DNA of 12,108 nucleotides from NCBI GenBank assembly GCA_031383555.1, contig JANMZR010000085.1:1-12108 (forward strand), given 5' to 3'. The notes under the pieces are model-generated. The model did not search any database. It had not been told where the DNA came from and saw only the letters and a program-made list of their open reading frames with translations. Positions 5,441-12,108 of the stretch are shown in pieces; within the stretch, counting starts at the first letter, position 1, and every line of letters begins with the position of its first letter. Origin of the DNA: JANMZR01 sp031383555. Lineage in GTDB: Bacteria > Bacteroidota > Bacteroidia > Cytophagales > Spirosomataceae. Position numbers and translations under genes: made by a program.

Positions 5441-6631
5441 AGCATTAGTTATTTTATTTCTCAATAATGTAATAAGTCCAAGCATAGGTCCGATCGCAAG
5501 TAACATATAAATATATTGAGCATTTATTTTGTCTGAAAGCAAATTAATGAATTGAATACTAATAATGGTGATGGAGAACCCAATGCAGTTTACAATTGTA
5601 AGTGAAGTTCCCCGTGATTCCTCCGGTGCGTTTTGCGCAACTAAAGTTGAAAACAAAGGAGAGTCAGCTATTACTGAAAGTCCCCAAATGAATAGAAAGA
5701 CAATGAATTGAACGGAAGAAGAAGAAAATAAAAAAAGTGGAGAAATAATACAGCATAAGCATGATATAAATAACGATATTGAGGCTATTTTTTTTGCACC
5801 AAAATATTGCGAAAGTAATCCGCTAAAAACACAAGCCAAAGAACCAGAAGCAATTATAATAAACGATAACAAGGAAACATTAAGATGTGTTGACGGAAAA
5901 TGATTATTATATGATGACAGCATAATTGGAACGAAAGCCCAAAAGGTATAGAGTTCCCACATATGTCCGAAGTAGCCAAATGAAACTGAACGGAAATTCT
6001 TATTCTTGAATCCTATCATAAATTCTGTGAGTTTTATTTTTTGTCCAGATTTCCGATAGGGTCCATCAGGCACAAATAACAGGATTGTTAGTCCGCCTAT
6101 AACAGACAAAATTGTAGTAGCATAAATAATATATTTCCAAGGAAAGCCTATGATAACGTTTTTCAATAAGTGAGGGAACGCTGTCCCCAAAACCAAGGCT
6201 CCAACTAAAAAACCTAACGATTTCCCTAAACCTTTATGATAATAATCGGAAGCTATTTTCATACCAACAGGATAGATCCCAGCAAGAAAAAATCCAGTAA
6301 AAAATCTAAATAGAAGTATTTCGGCTGAGTCAATATTATTAAAGCTTATTCCAAGATTAAAAAGTCCTGCAAGAATAGAGCTAGAGAAAAATACAATTGA
6401 TGGTGAAAAACGGTCTGAAATAGTGAAAACTGCGAATACTAGAGTTCCTGAAATAAATCCAAATTGAATAGCACTTGTAAGATGAGCTAAAAAATGGTGG
6501 TCAAGATTTAGGTCCCTTGTTATGTCTGATACTATAGAATTTCCGGCAAACCAAAGTGAAGTGCAAAAAAATTGAGAAAAGACTATGATTGGTAAAATTA
6601 ATCTCATAAAATGAATGTCTTTAGTAACCAT
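5423..6631 (-). CDS. Major facilitator superfamily transporter
   Basis: A 12-helix inner-membrane secondary transporter of about 402 residues. Recognisable features include the first helix LILPIIVFSQFFCTSLWFAG, the loop FTISDRFSP, the family-typical segment RFFTGFFLAGIYPVGMKIAS, then LGKSLGFLVGALVLGTAFPH, and a second half with its own GLLSQYFGAKK loop. These match a Bacteroidota/Proteobacteria MFS subgroup often annotated as CynX/NimT-like or unspecified MFS. The substrate cannot be told. The frame extends to 6688, but the extra 19 residues look non-coding, so I prefer ATG 6629-6631 (MVTKDIHFMR), or 6605-6607 just before the first helix. The 3' end runs into a palindromic repeat, so the last few residues (SGFA) may be repeat-encoded. 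No partner genes. Confidence 0.85.
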   Translation of the reverse strand: MVTKDIHFMRLILPIIVFSQFFCTSLWFAGNSIVSDITRDLNLDHHFLAHLTSAIQFGFISGTLVFAVFTISDRFSPSIVFFSSSILAGLFNLGISFNNIDSAEILLFRFFTGFFLAGIYPVGMKIASDYYHKGLGKSLGFLVGALVLGTAFPHLLKNVIIGFPWKYIIYATTILSVIGGLTILLFVPDGPYRKSGQKIKLTEFMIGFKNKNFRSVSFGYFGHMWELYTFWAFVPIMLSSYNNHFPSTHLNVSLLSFIIIASGSLACVFSGLLSQYFGAKKIASISLFISCLCCIISPLFLFSSSSVQFIVFLFIWGLSVIADSPLFSTLVAQNAPEESRGTSLTIVNCIGFSITIISIQFINLLSDKINAQYIYMLLAIGPMLGLITLLRNKITNAKSGFA

Positions 6632-6634
6632 CTC

Positions 6635-6644
6635 TAGCGGTTTC
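6635..6644 (-). repeat. Short repeat-family word at the MFS start
   Basis: TAGCGGTTTC on the plus strand is identical to 3083-3092, where it forms the outer edge of the palindrome upstream of the DUF418 gene. Here it lies only a few bases upstream of the preferred MFS start codon. Ten bases can match by chance; it is listed because the position relative to a gene start is the same. Confidence 0.3.
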
Positions 6645-6739
6645 AGTGTTGGTTTAGTACTATAGGGGAATTTCCAGCCTAGAACCAATAGCTTTAGTTA
6701 TATCAAAAAACTTAAAGTCCGACTGGGTTTATAGTGCTA

Positions 6740-6883
6740 TCAAAACTCTTTTGCTAATTTCAAATATTCAATACTCTCAGCATATTTGTATACCGGTAAA
6801 AGTTCTATCAATTCTTTTACTTTTTCTTCTTCAATATTTTTAAACACCAATACGGATCCATGTTTACCTTGTCGTATGAAATA
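6740..6883 (-). pseudogene. C-terminal remnant, YciI/muconolactone-isomerase-like
   Basis: A minus-strand frame of 47 codons ending in TGA at 6740-6742 and closed upstream by TAA at 6884-6886. It reads YFIRQGKHGSVLVFKNIEEE, then KVKELIELLPVYKYAESIEY and ends LKLAKEF. The order (an 'R.g..GsVLvfe' strand, a charged helix 'eEeKvKELiElLP', then a final 'e.l.L..F' strand) resembles the second half of small ferredoxin-like YciI/muconolactone-delta-isomerase proteins, which are normally about 90-110 residues long. There is no ATG, and the N-terminal half is gone. An IS110-type remnant abuts on that side, so truncation by insertion or later deletion is likely. Family assignment is tentative. Confidence 0.42.
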
Positions 6884-6936
6884 TTAAATTATCTTGTCTT
6901 TATATTATGACTAAATTTATCATTTCTCACTGAAAA

Positions 6937-7266
6937 TCAAGTTGTTATGATTTCAAGGTCTTCGCTATTGAGCCCAAATTTAGCAATTTGTTTTTGAATT
7001 CTTTTAACCCTTCCCAATTTTCGTTTTTCATCTAAGAAAAGATATTGGGTTGGTGGTTGGTAAGGCACCTTTTTAACTATCATGTTCCAGATGATGATAG
7101 TAAGCTTTCGGGCGGTCGCAATTACGGCCACGGTACGTCCTTTTCGGTATGATATTCTGGTAAAGAAGTTGGAAAGATGGCTGTCTTTGAGGTTGCCGAT
7201 GGCATTTGCTGCATTTCTTAGTGCTATTTTCAGGCTATTGCTGCCTTTGGGTACTCCTCTTTCGCC
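6937..7266 (-). pseudogene. IS110/IS116-type transposase, C-terminal fragment
   Basis: A frame of 109 codons, closed upstream by TGA at 7267-7269, encodes the C-terminal 'Transposase_20' (IS116/IS110/IS902) region of a DEDD-type transposase. Diagnostic stretches are GVPKGSNSLKIALRNAANAI, NFFTRISYRKGRTVAVIATA, and RKLTIIIWNMIVKKVPYQ, followed by YLFLDEKRKLGRVKRIQKQI. Full-length members are about 320-460 residues with an N-terminal RuvC-like catalytic domain; that domain is absent here, so the copy is inactive. The only start-like codon is a GTG at 7129-7131 in the middle of the conserved region, which is not a true start. IS110 elements lack inverted terminal repeats, so the ends cannot be read. 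The insertion seems to have truncated the neighbouring YciI-like gene. Confidence 0.85.
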
Positions 7267-7269
7267 TCA

Positions 7270-7458
7270 TTGCACTAAAAGCATAGGCAATATTTTCCAA
7301 TCCTTATAATTTAGAGGTTATTCAAAAGCTAGCATGTTATTGTATATCAAATTGTTATATTTATTTGGTGGGTCTCGCCCTGCATGCCAGTTGCCAATTA
7401 TTTTACATGGTGTTTTGTTTGACACTGTGGGAAGTGCCTTTATACAAAACTGCTTTTT
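7270..7458. other. Short gap downstream of the DUF6786 gene
   Basis: I see no gene and no clear intrinsic terminator in these 189 bases. A GC-richer patch at about 7370-7400 (GGGTCTCGCCCTGCATGCCA) stands out from the AT-rich surroundings and may be a leftover of a mobile element, but I cannot identify it. Confidence 0.35.
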
Positions 7459-8676
7459 CTATTTCATGTCAAAAACAACATCATTCAGTTCGACTCCCAA
7501 AAGTTGTTTGCTAATTTCATTCAATTGGTTTTGGTTTCCAATGAAATGAAAGGTGCGTTGGGTATGTTTTATCGATTGATTTCTTTTTAAAGCAACCGCT
7601 GGCGATGAGCTTTCTAATTCATAAAATTGCCCTAGCTGTGTTCCTTCATCATTTTTCCCATCATTATAGGCATTCAAGGCATCGCCTTTGTAAGGGAATT
7701 TCTGTATTTCCCACATCGAATTTACATATTCTTTTTCTCCATTATAATCAAATTGAAGTATTGTTAAAACTTTGTTTTTAGCATCATAACTTCCGGCAAT
7801 TGGTTTCAATGCCTCTGGCGGCACACCTATTTTCCCTCTAGAATTAGCATCTGCTTTAAATAGAAGAACACTATCCAGTTTTTTAAATCTATCAGCCTGT
7901 ATCTTGCCAAAATAAGCGTCATTTATTTTGCTTCCCATTCCGTTTTTAAATGGAATTATGATGGTATTATTAGGCGAGGCATTCATCATTCCTAATAACC
8001 AAATAGATAAAACTCCTTTTGATTTTTCCCAGTCATTGACCCCAATGTTTTTTACGTCATTTATGGTTTGATAGCCCACCCATTTCACATGCCCAAATTG
8101 TATCTTTAATTTGCTTTCGGCTTCCAATTTATTCAATAAACCAATTTCTCTATTAACTAAAACATTAAACTTTGTGCCTGAAAAGTTCTCGATTTCAAAC
8201 TCCTTTTTAAAACTAGCTTTTAAGTTGTTTTTTTCCACTAAATCAAAGGAAACTGTATCAACTACCAAAGGGGTTTGCCAATGTTTCATGTCAAATTTAT
8301 CGCCTTTTTTAAAAAAAATAGAAAATTGCCCCCCTTCTGGCCCAAGCCAAAAACGCTCTTCTCCTCCGTAGGCGTTCATATGATCATTGAATTTGCCAGA
8401 TGCAATATGTTCATGATTGATCCATCCAAAACTCAGGCCATCGTTTCCTTGAGCTGTGCTGGTCATTACACGTGCTTGATATTGAGGGGATAAAATAATT
8501 TGGGAGTCCTCATTTTTTAATACAACAAGGTCTTTTTGGTATTTTTTTAAGAATTCTAAATCAAAACCAAAAGTCCCTTTCAAATATTTATTTTCAGATG
8601 ATGAATTAGTATTTTTATTGGAAGTATTGCAGCCCAATAAAAAAGAAAAAATAATGGCAATTTTCAGATTTTTCAT
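7459..8676 (-). CDS. DUF6786-family lipoprotein
   Basis: A 405-residue predicted lipoprotein. A short hydrophobic leader ends in the lipobox FLLGC with Cys16 as the acylation site, followed by a Ser/Asn/Thr-rich linker. The rest is a large beta-rich domain matching the DUF6786 family, which is often found beside glycoside hydrolases in Bacteroidota and is thought to have a galactose-mutarotase-like beta-sandwich. Visible family stretches are YQARVMTSTAQGNDGLSFGW (about 67-86), NAYGGEERFWLGPEGGQFSI (about 102-121) and GKIGVPPEALKPIAGSYDAK (about 281-300). No catalytic residues are established. Its ATG lies one base after the TGA of the GH116 gene (TGAaATG), so the two genes are almost certainly co-transcribed and translationally coupled. 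The likely role is binding or remodelling a sugar released by the hydrolase; this is inferred from fold and context. Confidence 0.85.
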   Translation of the reverse strand: MKNLKIAIIFSFLLGCNTSNKNTNSSSENKYLKGTFGFDLEFLKKYQKDLVVLKNEDSQIILSPQYQARVMTSTAQGNDGLSFGWINHEHIASGKFNDHMNAYGGEERFWLGPEGGQFSIFFKKGDKFDMKHWQTPLVVDTVSFDLVEKNNLKASFKKEFEIENFSGTKFNVLVNREIGLLNKLEAESKLKIQFGHVKWVGYQTINDVKNIGVNDWEKSKGVLSIWLLGMMNASPNNTIIIPFKNGMGSKINDAYFGKIQADRFKKLDSVLLFKADANSRGKIGVPPEALKPIAGSYDAKNKVLTILQFDYNGEKEYVNSMWEIQKFPYKGDALNAYNDGKNDEGTQLGQFYELESSSPAVALKRNQSIKHTQRTFHFIGNQNQLNEISKQLLGVELNDVVFDMK

Positions 8677-8677
8677 T

Positions 8678-11239
8678 TCAATTTAGATTTAAGGTTTGAC
8701 CTTCTTTCAATGTATGTCCTACAGGAAAAGTTTTGTTAAAGCTTCCAATTTTTATGTTTTCTAAAGGTAATTCCCCTTTTAACGTTGTTAGTTTTCTTGT
8801 GAAAGTTGAACCCTCTTTTTTTATCTCAATTTGCCCATATGCATAGCCATTTGACCAAAAGTAGGTGCCTATTTGATTTTTGAAAGACATAGATTTACTA
8901 ATTCCTGAATATTGAAAACCTGTGATAGCCAGCGTTGCTCCCCAGCTCGTCATTGCACGAGCGTAGTGATGGCCACATTCTGCCTCATCAAATGGGCTTC
9001 GCTTTAAACCATCATAGCGGTCTCTTATATTTTTGATACACAAAAGGCCATTTTCATTTTGACCCTCATAGAGCATCCCGATGGCAGCTGTATATTCAAA
9101 ACCTGTCATCACCTCTGAATAATAGGGAAAAGGAATTTTTGGTCTTCCTCCACGAGGATAACTCGCCATCAAAAGAGCAGATTCGTCGCCCAAGGCATAA
9201 GACCTCATGTTGTTAAAATGATTGAGCATAGTGGGACGATAATTGTATTTCAAAATACTTTTTAATGTTTTTTGCACATTTTCAGGCTTTACTAAATACC
9301 CTAAACCATACACATGTGCCGTATATTGCCCAATCAATTGATCAACCAAACATCCTTTGCCTAATTGATAAGGCGGATCGCTGACATAGGCTCTACCACT
9401 GGCCACCGTTTTCATCAAAATATCTTCTTTTTTCTCAGCGGTTTGAATTATTTGCTCATAATATTCGCCATTAAACAGCGTTTCGTCCGTAAACTTTCTG
9501 CCTTTTTCAAAAAGAGTTCTACAGTCAGCTGCAAAAATATGCTCTCCCATTGCTTTAGCCATTTCTTCCATGGCTCGCAAAGCTCCTAAGTACCAAATCT
9601 GCATCTGTGGATTTGGTCCATAGTATTCCACATCCATGGTATTGTGCTGAACACCTTCCATCACACCGTCTTTATTGCCGTCCCAACCTCCTTTAAGCCA
9701 AGTAAATTCCATGCTTCTTTTAACAGCTGGATACAATTGTTTTAGCAATTCGTTGCTTCCTGACAATTGCCATTCTCGGTACATTCGCATAATGGTGCCC
9801 ATTTGTCCGTCTGCTGCAGCTGAATTGTAACTTTTCGCATTGGTCTCTAAGGGTAATTTTACTCTGAAACTCATTAAGCCAATATCGTCTGTGGCAAGAC
9901 CAAACTCCGTTTTTCGCATAGTTTGAGCCAAGTTCCCAAACAGAAAACCGGTGGCCTGCTCATAATTCCATACATGCGTACAAGAGCCTTCGCAGGAACC
10001 ATAATTGTCCATACAGCCTTCCCAGCCCATCATTGTGCCATCTTTTATTCTAAAAACAGTTTGAGAACGTAAGGTACTCAGGTTAAACAATGCAGCCTCT
10101 TTGACGACTTTAGGTAAATCGCTTTTCACGAATGACTTTACAAATTCTAAAGTACTCTTTTCTAATGCTGGCAATTTCTCCACCACCTTTTCGGCTACGT
10201 CCCAAGCATCCTTATATTGAGTGGTATAATAATTTCCGACGTTTTCTGATGACCAAGCAAACCGATTTGGAAAATGCCAGGTAATATAGAAAGTAACAAT
10301 TCGACTCTGATGTGCTGGAATTTCCAATTTTACCGCCAAAGACGCCTGCGGGTCATTGTCTACTAATTTTTCCTTGTCAGTCAGTTCGCCTTCGGAACTA
10401 AAATCATCCCAGAAATCTAATAATGCGTTTTCCCAATCATTCGACCTTGAAGAGCGTCGGTAAGTAACTCCGCTTTGAGCGGGAGTGGTTAATGCTATGG
10501 TACCCCATTGCTCTGAAGTGTTTTTTACACTATCGGAATACATATAAATCCCCTGGATTTTGGAAGATTTTTTAAATGCATTCTGGTTATCATTAGCACC
10601 AATAGGTATCAAGTCTCCTTTCCAATCCATTCGGGTTTTTGATCCGTCATTTCCAATAAAATTTCTCATTAATCCACAAACCGAAGCAGTAACAGCAGTA
10701 TTTGAAAGATTTTTTACTTCGTATTTTAAAATGGCCATTGGAATTCCACTTGCATTTTCATCGGTCGGCACAAAAGGATTGAAGGCTTTTAGGGTTACTT
10801 GAACAGGTAACGAAGGATCAGATAAATTTACCTGACCAAAGGGATAGGAGGCTTCAAAACTTGCAAATTTAAATCTAGGAATACCATGATTGTCCACAGG
10901 CCTACCTTCTTTGTCTTCATAATCCATTACATCTAATGGTCCCATCAATCCTTTTGTATGTGTTTTACCATTAGCCTCTTTTATGAAAATGGAAAAAAAA
11001 GGAACTCCATTTCCAGTTTGTCCACCACTAAACCCTTTGGCGGGCCGGTTCATTATTTCCCAATCTTTGAGCTCGCCTTTGCCAGAAAGTGAAACAGTTC
11101 CAGTGCCAATGCCACCCAAAGGCAATGCTATTCTATACAAATGATTTTGGTCGTAATGTTTTAAAACAGGGAAGTTTTGGGCTTTCGCCATGAAGGATAT
11201 GGAGAGACTGAGCAGGATTAATAAATTTGTATTTTTCAT
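8678..11239 (-). CDS. Secreted GH116-family glycoside hydrolase
   Basis: An 853-residue exported enzyme of the GH116 family (relatives of the non-lysosomal glucosylceramidase GBA2 and of archaeal/bacterial beta-glucosidases), expected to cleave beta-glycosides. A signal peptide (MKNTNLLILLSLSISFMAKA, then Gln21) leads into the N-terminal beta-sandwich with IALPLGGIGTGTVSLSGKGE (37-56). The C-terminal (alpha/alpha)6 catalytic domain starts near 375. Candidate catalytic residues are Glu417 in SCEGSCTHVWNYEQ (nucleophile) and Asp536 in QHNTMD (acid/base), by analogy with characterised members. Glu752 and Arg761 in DEAECGHHYAR sit where sugar-binding residues occur in the family. The frame is open 50 codons further upstream to 11389, but the signal peptide fixes the ATG at 11237-11239; the extra part is non-coding. 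It is the first gene of an operon with the DUF6786 lipoprotein. Substrate not determinable. Confidence 0.92.
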   Translation of the reverse strand: MKNTNLLILLSLSISFMAKAQNFPVLKHYDQNHLYRIALPLGGIGTGTVSLSGKGELKDWEIMNRPAKGFSGGQTGNGVPFFSIFIKEANGKTHTKGLMGPLDVMDYEDKEGRPVDNHGIPRFKFASFEASYPFGQVNLSDPSLPVQVTLKAFNPFVPTDENASGIPMAILKYEVKNLSNTAVTASVCGLMRNFIGNDGSKTRMDWKGDLIPIGANDNQNAFKKSSKIQGIYMYSDSVKNTSEQWGTIALTTPAQSGVTYRRSSRSNDWENALLDFWDDFSSEGELTDKEKLVDNDPQASLAVKLEIPAHQSRIVTFYITWHFPNRFAWSSENVGNYYTTQYKDAWDVAEKVVEKLPALEKSTLEFVKSFVKSDLPKVVKEAALFNLSTLRSQTVFRIKDGTMMGWEGCMDNYGSCEGSCTHVWNYEQATGFLFGNLAQTMRKTEFGLATDDIGLMSFRVKLPLETNAKSYNSAAADGQMGTIMRMYREWQLSGSNELLKQLYPAVKRSMEFTWLKGGWDGNKDGVMEGVQHNTMDVEYYGPNPQMQIWYLGALRAMEEMAKAMGEHIFAADCRTLFEKGRKFTDETLFNGEYYEQIIQTAEKKEDILMKTVASGRAYVSDPPYQLGKGCLVDQLIGQYTAHVYGLGYLVKPENVQKTLKSILKYNYRPTMLNHFNNMRSYALGDESALLMASYPRGGRPKIPFPYYSEVMTGFEYTAAIGMLYEGQNENGLLCIKNIRDRYDGLKRSPFDEAECGHHYARAMTSWGATLAITGFQYSGISKSMSFKNQIGTYFWSNGYAYGQIEIKKEGSTFTRKLTTLKGELPLENIKIGSFNKTFPVGHTLKEGQTLNLN

Positions 11240-11275
11240 AATGAGCATAATTATATTAAGGCAACCAATATTAGT

Positions 11276-11330
11276 TGTCCAACTGAAACATCGGGCGAAA
11301 CCGTATAATGTTGTGTGCAGGCTTATTACA
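11276..11330. repeat. Repeat-like stretch between the NTF2-like lipoprotein and GH116 genes
   Basis: On the minus strand the run contains GCACACAACATTATACGG, then TTTCGCCCGATGTTTC and GTTGGAC. The opening resembles GCACATAACAAAAGG of the element at 4391-4595, and GTTGGAC fits the GTTRRRY core of integron sites. The span is only about 50 bases and the arms are weakly complementary, so the assignment is tentative. It lies 37-91 bases upstream of the GH116 start and doubles as that operon's leader. Confidence 0.3.
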
Positions 11331-11357
11331 CTGTTAAACTTGTTAATGTTATTTTGT

Positions 11358-11867
11358 TTATTTAACTTCTTCGGAGTATTTGCCCACAATTACTTTGGCA
11401 TAGCAAATTCTAATTGGTTTCCATACATTCTTTATTCTCTGAAATGTCCATGTTTCAATGTATTTTTCTTCAACTTTTTTATTTTCTGGCAGAGCGAATG
11501 TTACTTCATTTGTTAACCCAAGAATTGCCAAATTATTATCGGAAATGAATTCATAATTTGATAATAGCCTTGTCCTCGGATACCAATCCTTTGTTTTATT
11601 AATTATTTTATTCATCTCAACTGTATTGGTTGCAACACCGTTGTAATGAATTATTTTGGTTGCTGGAGTTAACAAACTGTCTATTTTATGTAAATCTCTG
11701 TCGTCAAACGCTTTAAAGAAATCACCAACAATTGTTACTGTACTTATAGAGTCTAAACTTTTTGATTGTTGCTGTTCATTCACTTGATTTGTGGCAACAT
11801 TTTGTTTCTGTGAAGAGTTTGAGCAACCAACAATCACTAGGGTCGAAAAGAGAAGTATATATTTCAT
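11358..11867 (-). CDS. NTF2-like lipoprotein
   Basis: A 169-residue predicted lipoprotein with lipobox VIVGC (Cys15), a polar linker rich in Gln, Asn and Ser, and then one NTF2-like (SnoaL/DUF4440-type) domain. The domain begins TVTIVGDFFKAFDDRDLHKI (about 44-63), has the typical 'DSLLTPATKIIHYNG' segment, and ends with EKYIETWTFQRIKNVWKPIR (about 133-152), the final strands of the fold. It should be anchored in the periplasm or on the cell surface. Such domains usually bind small ligands or serve in unknown sensing roles; no enzymatic residues can be assigned. The start codon is supported by the lipoprotein leader. A large imperfect palindrome lies about 50 bases upstream, and a smaller repeat-like stretch follows the gene, so it resembles a self-contained cassette. 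The GH116 operon downstream has its own leader and is probably separate. Confidence 0.8.
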   Translation of the reverse strand: MKYILLFSTLVIVGCSNSSQKQNVATNQVNEQQQSKSLDSISTVTIVGDFFKAFDDRDLHKIDSLLTPATKIIHYNGVATNTVEMNKIINKTKDWYPRTRLLSNYEFISDNNLAILGLTNEVTFALPENKKVEEKYIETWTFQRIKNVWKPIRICYAKVIVGKYSEEVK

Positions 11868-11913
11868 TTTATGTTTTGAATTGTTATTATGTCTCCAAAA
11901 AGCTTGCAGGCAA

Positions 11914-12036
11914 CGGTTTCGGGTTTGGCGAAGGTGGCGTTTTCACCACAAATATTGATGCGGAGAACTGAACTTTGATTAACCACAAATGTGTCTGCGG
12001 AGCACTGAACCGCCACTTTTGCCAAACCCGTGTTCA
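11914..12036. repeat. Large imperfect palindrome with internal tandem repeat
   Basis: The arms CGGGTTTGGCGAAGGTGGCG (11920-11939) and CGCCACTTTTGCCAAACCCG (12011-12030) are complementary at 18 of 20 positions, the strongest inverted repeat in the window. The 71-base loop holds two direct copies of a 28-base unit (11946-11973 and 11983-12010) that agree at about 23 positions, sharing CCACAAAT, TGCGGAG and ACTGAAC. The left edge CGGTTTCGGG(C/T)TTGGCGAAGG is shared with the element at 3083-3201. It lies just upstream of the NTF2-like lipoprotein gene. It could fold into a long cruciform or RNA hairpin. Confidence 0.8.
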
Positions 12037-12108
12037 AGCAACACTTACAGTGAAGGTTCCTTAAAATTCGCCATATTTGCTACTCACAAAAATACATATT
12101 AATATGAC

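Noticed and set aside
6632..6688. Upstream ATG of the MFS ORF
   Set aside because: The extra residues before MVTKDIHFMR are polar and not typical of the family, and the stretch contains a repeat-family word.
7129..7131. GTG as the true start of a 64-residue protein at 6937-7131
   Set aside because: Conserved transposase sequence continues upstream in frame to 7266, so this is an internal codon of a fragment.
9365..9589. Plus-strand ORF opposite the GH116 gene
   Set aside because: It is antisense to a highly conserved catalytic region and shows no recognisable domain. The other plus-strand ORFs (807, 4908, 7082, 7334, 8111, 8275, 10560, 11190, 11762) were dismissed for the same reason or because they overlap remnants.
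7459..11239. Polysaccharide utilisation locus
   Set aside because: No SusC/SusD pair, sugar-responsive regulator or other carbohydrate enzyme is present in the window.
11240..11389. N-terminal extension of the GH116 ORF by 50 codons
   Set aside because: The extension lacks family similarity, runs through the repeat-like leader, and would bury a clear signal peptide starting at the ATG 11237-11239.
11946..12010. CRISPR-like repeat pair
   Set aside because: Only two diverged copies with a 9-base spacer inside a palindrome loop, and no cas genes; this is not a CRISPR array.

Overview
The window looks like Bacteroidota DNA, probably of the Chitinophagaceae/Sphingobacteriia type. The reasons are its AT-rich composition, short signal peptides ending in A-x-A|Q, lipoproteins with an L/V-G-C lipobox and little visible Shine-Dalgarno sequence, and protein families typical of that group (DUF418, DUF4345, DUF4440/NTF2-like, GH116 with DUF6786, an IS110-type transposase remnant). 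The lineage is inferred from protein and sequence style; there is no rRNA or other marker gene. Every intact gene I can support lies on the minus strand, so the window is best read from right to left.

Right part (about 12.1 to 7.3 kb): an NTF2-like lipoprotein gene (11358-11867) lies between a large imperfect palindrome upstream (11920-12030) and a shorter repeat-like stretch downstream. It is followed by the clearest functional unit in the window, a two-gene operon. A secreted GH116-family glycoside hydrolase (8678-11239) is followed, one base after its stop codon, by a DUF6786 lipoprotein (7459-8676). A beta-glycosidase and a predicted sugar-binding-fold lipoprotein, both exported, suggest a small glycoside-processing system.

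Middle (7.3 to 5.4 kb): this stretch holds the truncated C-terminal end of an IS110/IS116-type transposase, a short tail of an apparent YciI/muconolactone-isomerase-like gene, and an intact 12-helix MFS transporter whose stop codon lies inside a palindromic repeat.

Left part (5.4 kb to 1): small unrelated genes (DUF4440-type secreted protein, DUF4345 membrane protein, DUF418 membrane protein, alpha/beta-hydrolase esterase) are separated by long non-coding gaps. The gaps hold gene remnants (an NTF2/SnoaL-like tail with one in-frame stop, a short unknown ORF with one in-frame stop, a possible third fragment) and GC-richer imperfect palindromes. An orphan 3' end of a group II intron (domains V and VI, plus strand) lies at about 1600-1695. 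The first 1.5 kb carries several REP-like palindromes built on GAGCCGAT...ATCGGCTC, two of them in roughly 98-bp direct repeats that flank the esterase gene.

The overall picture is an accessory region. Same-strand, functionally unrelated genes alternate with related inverted repeats, several with CGTTAGT or GTTATGTGC-like cores close to gene starts. This recalls integron-like cassette arrays, but no integrase is present and the cores are not canonical, so it is offered only as a testable hypothesis.
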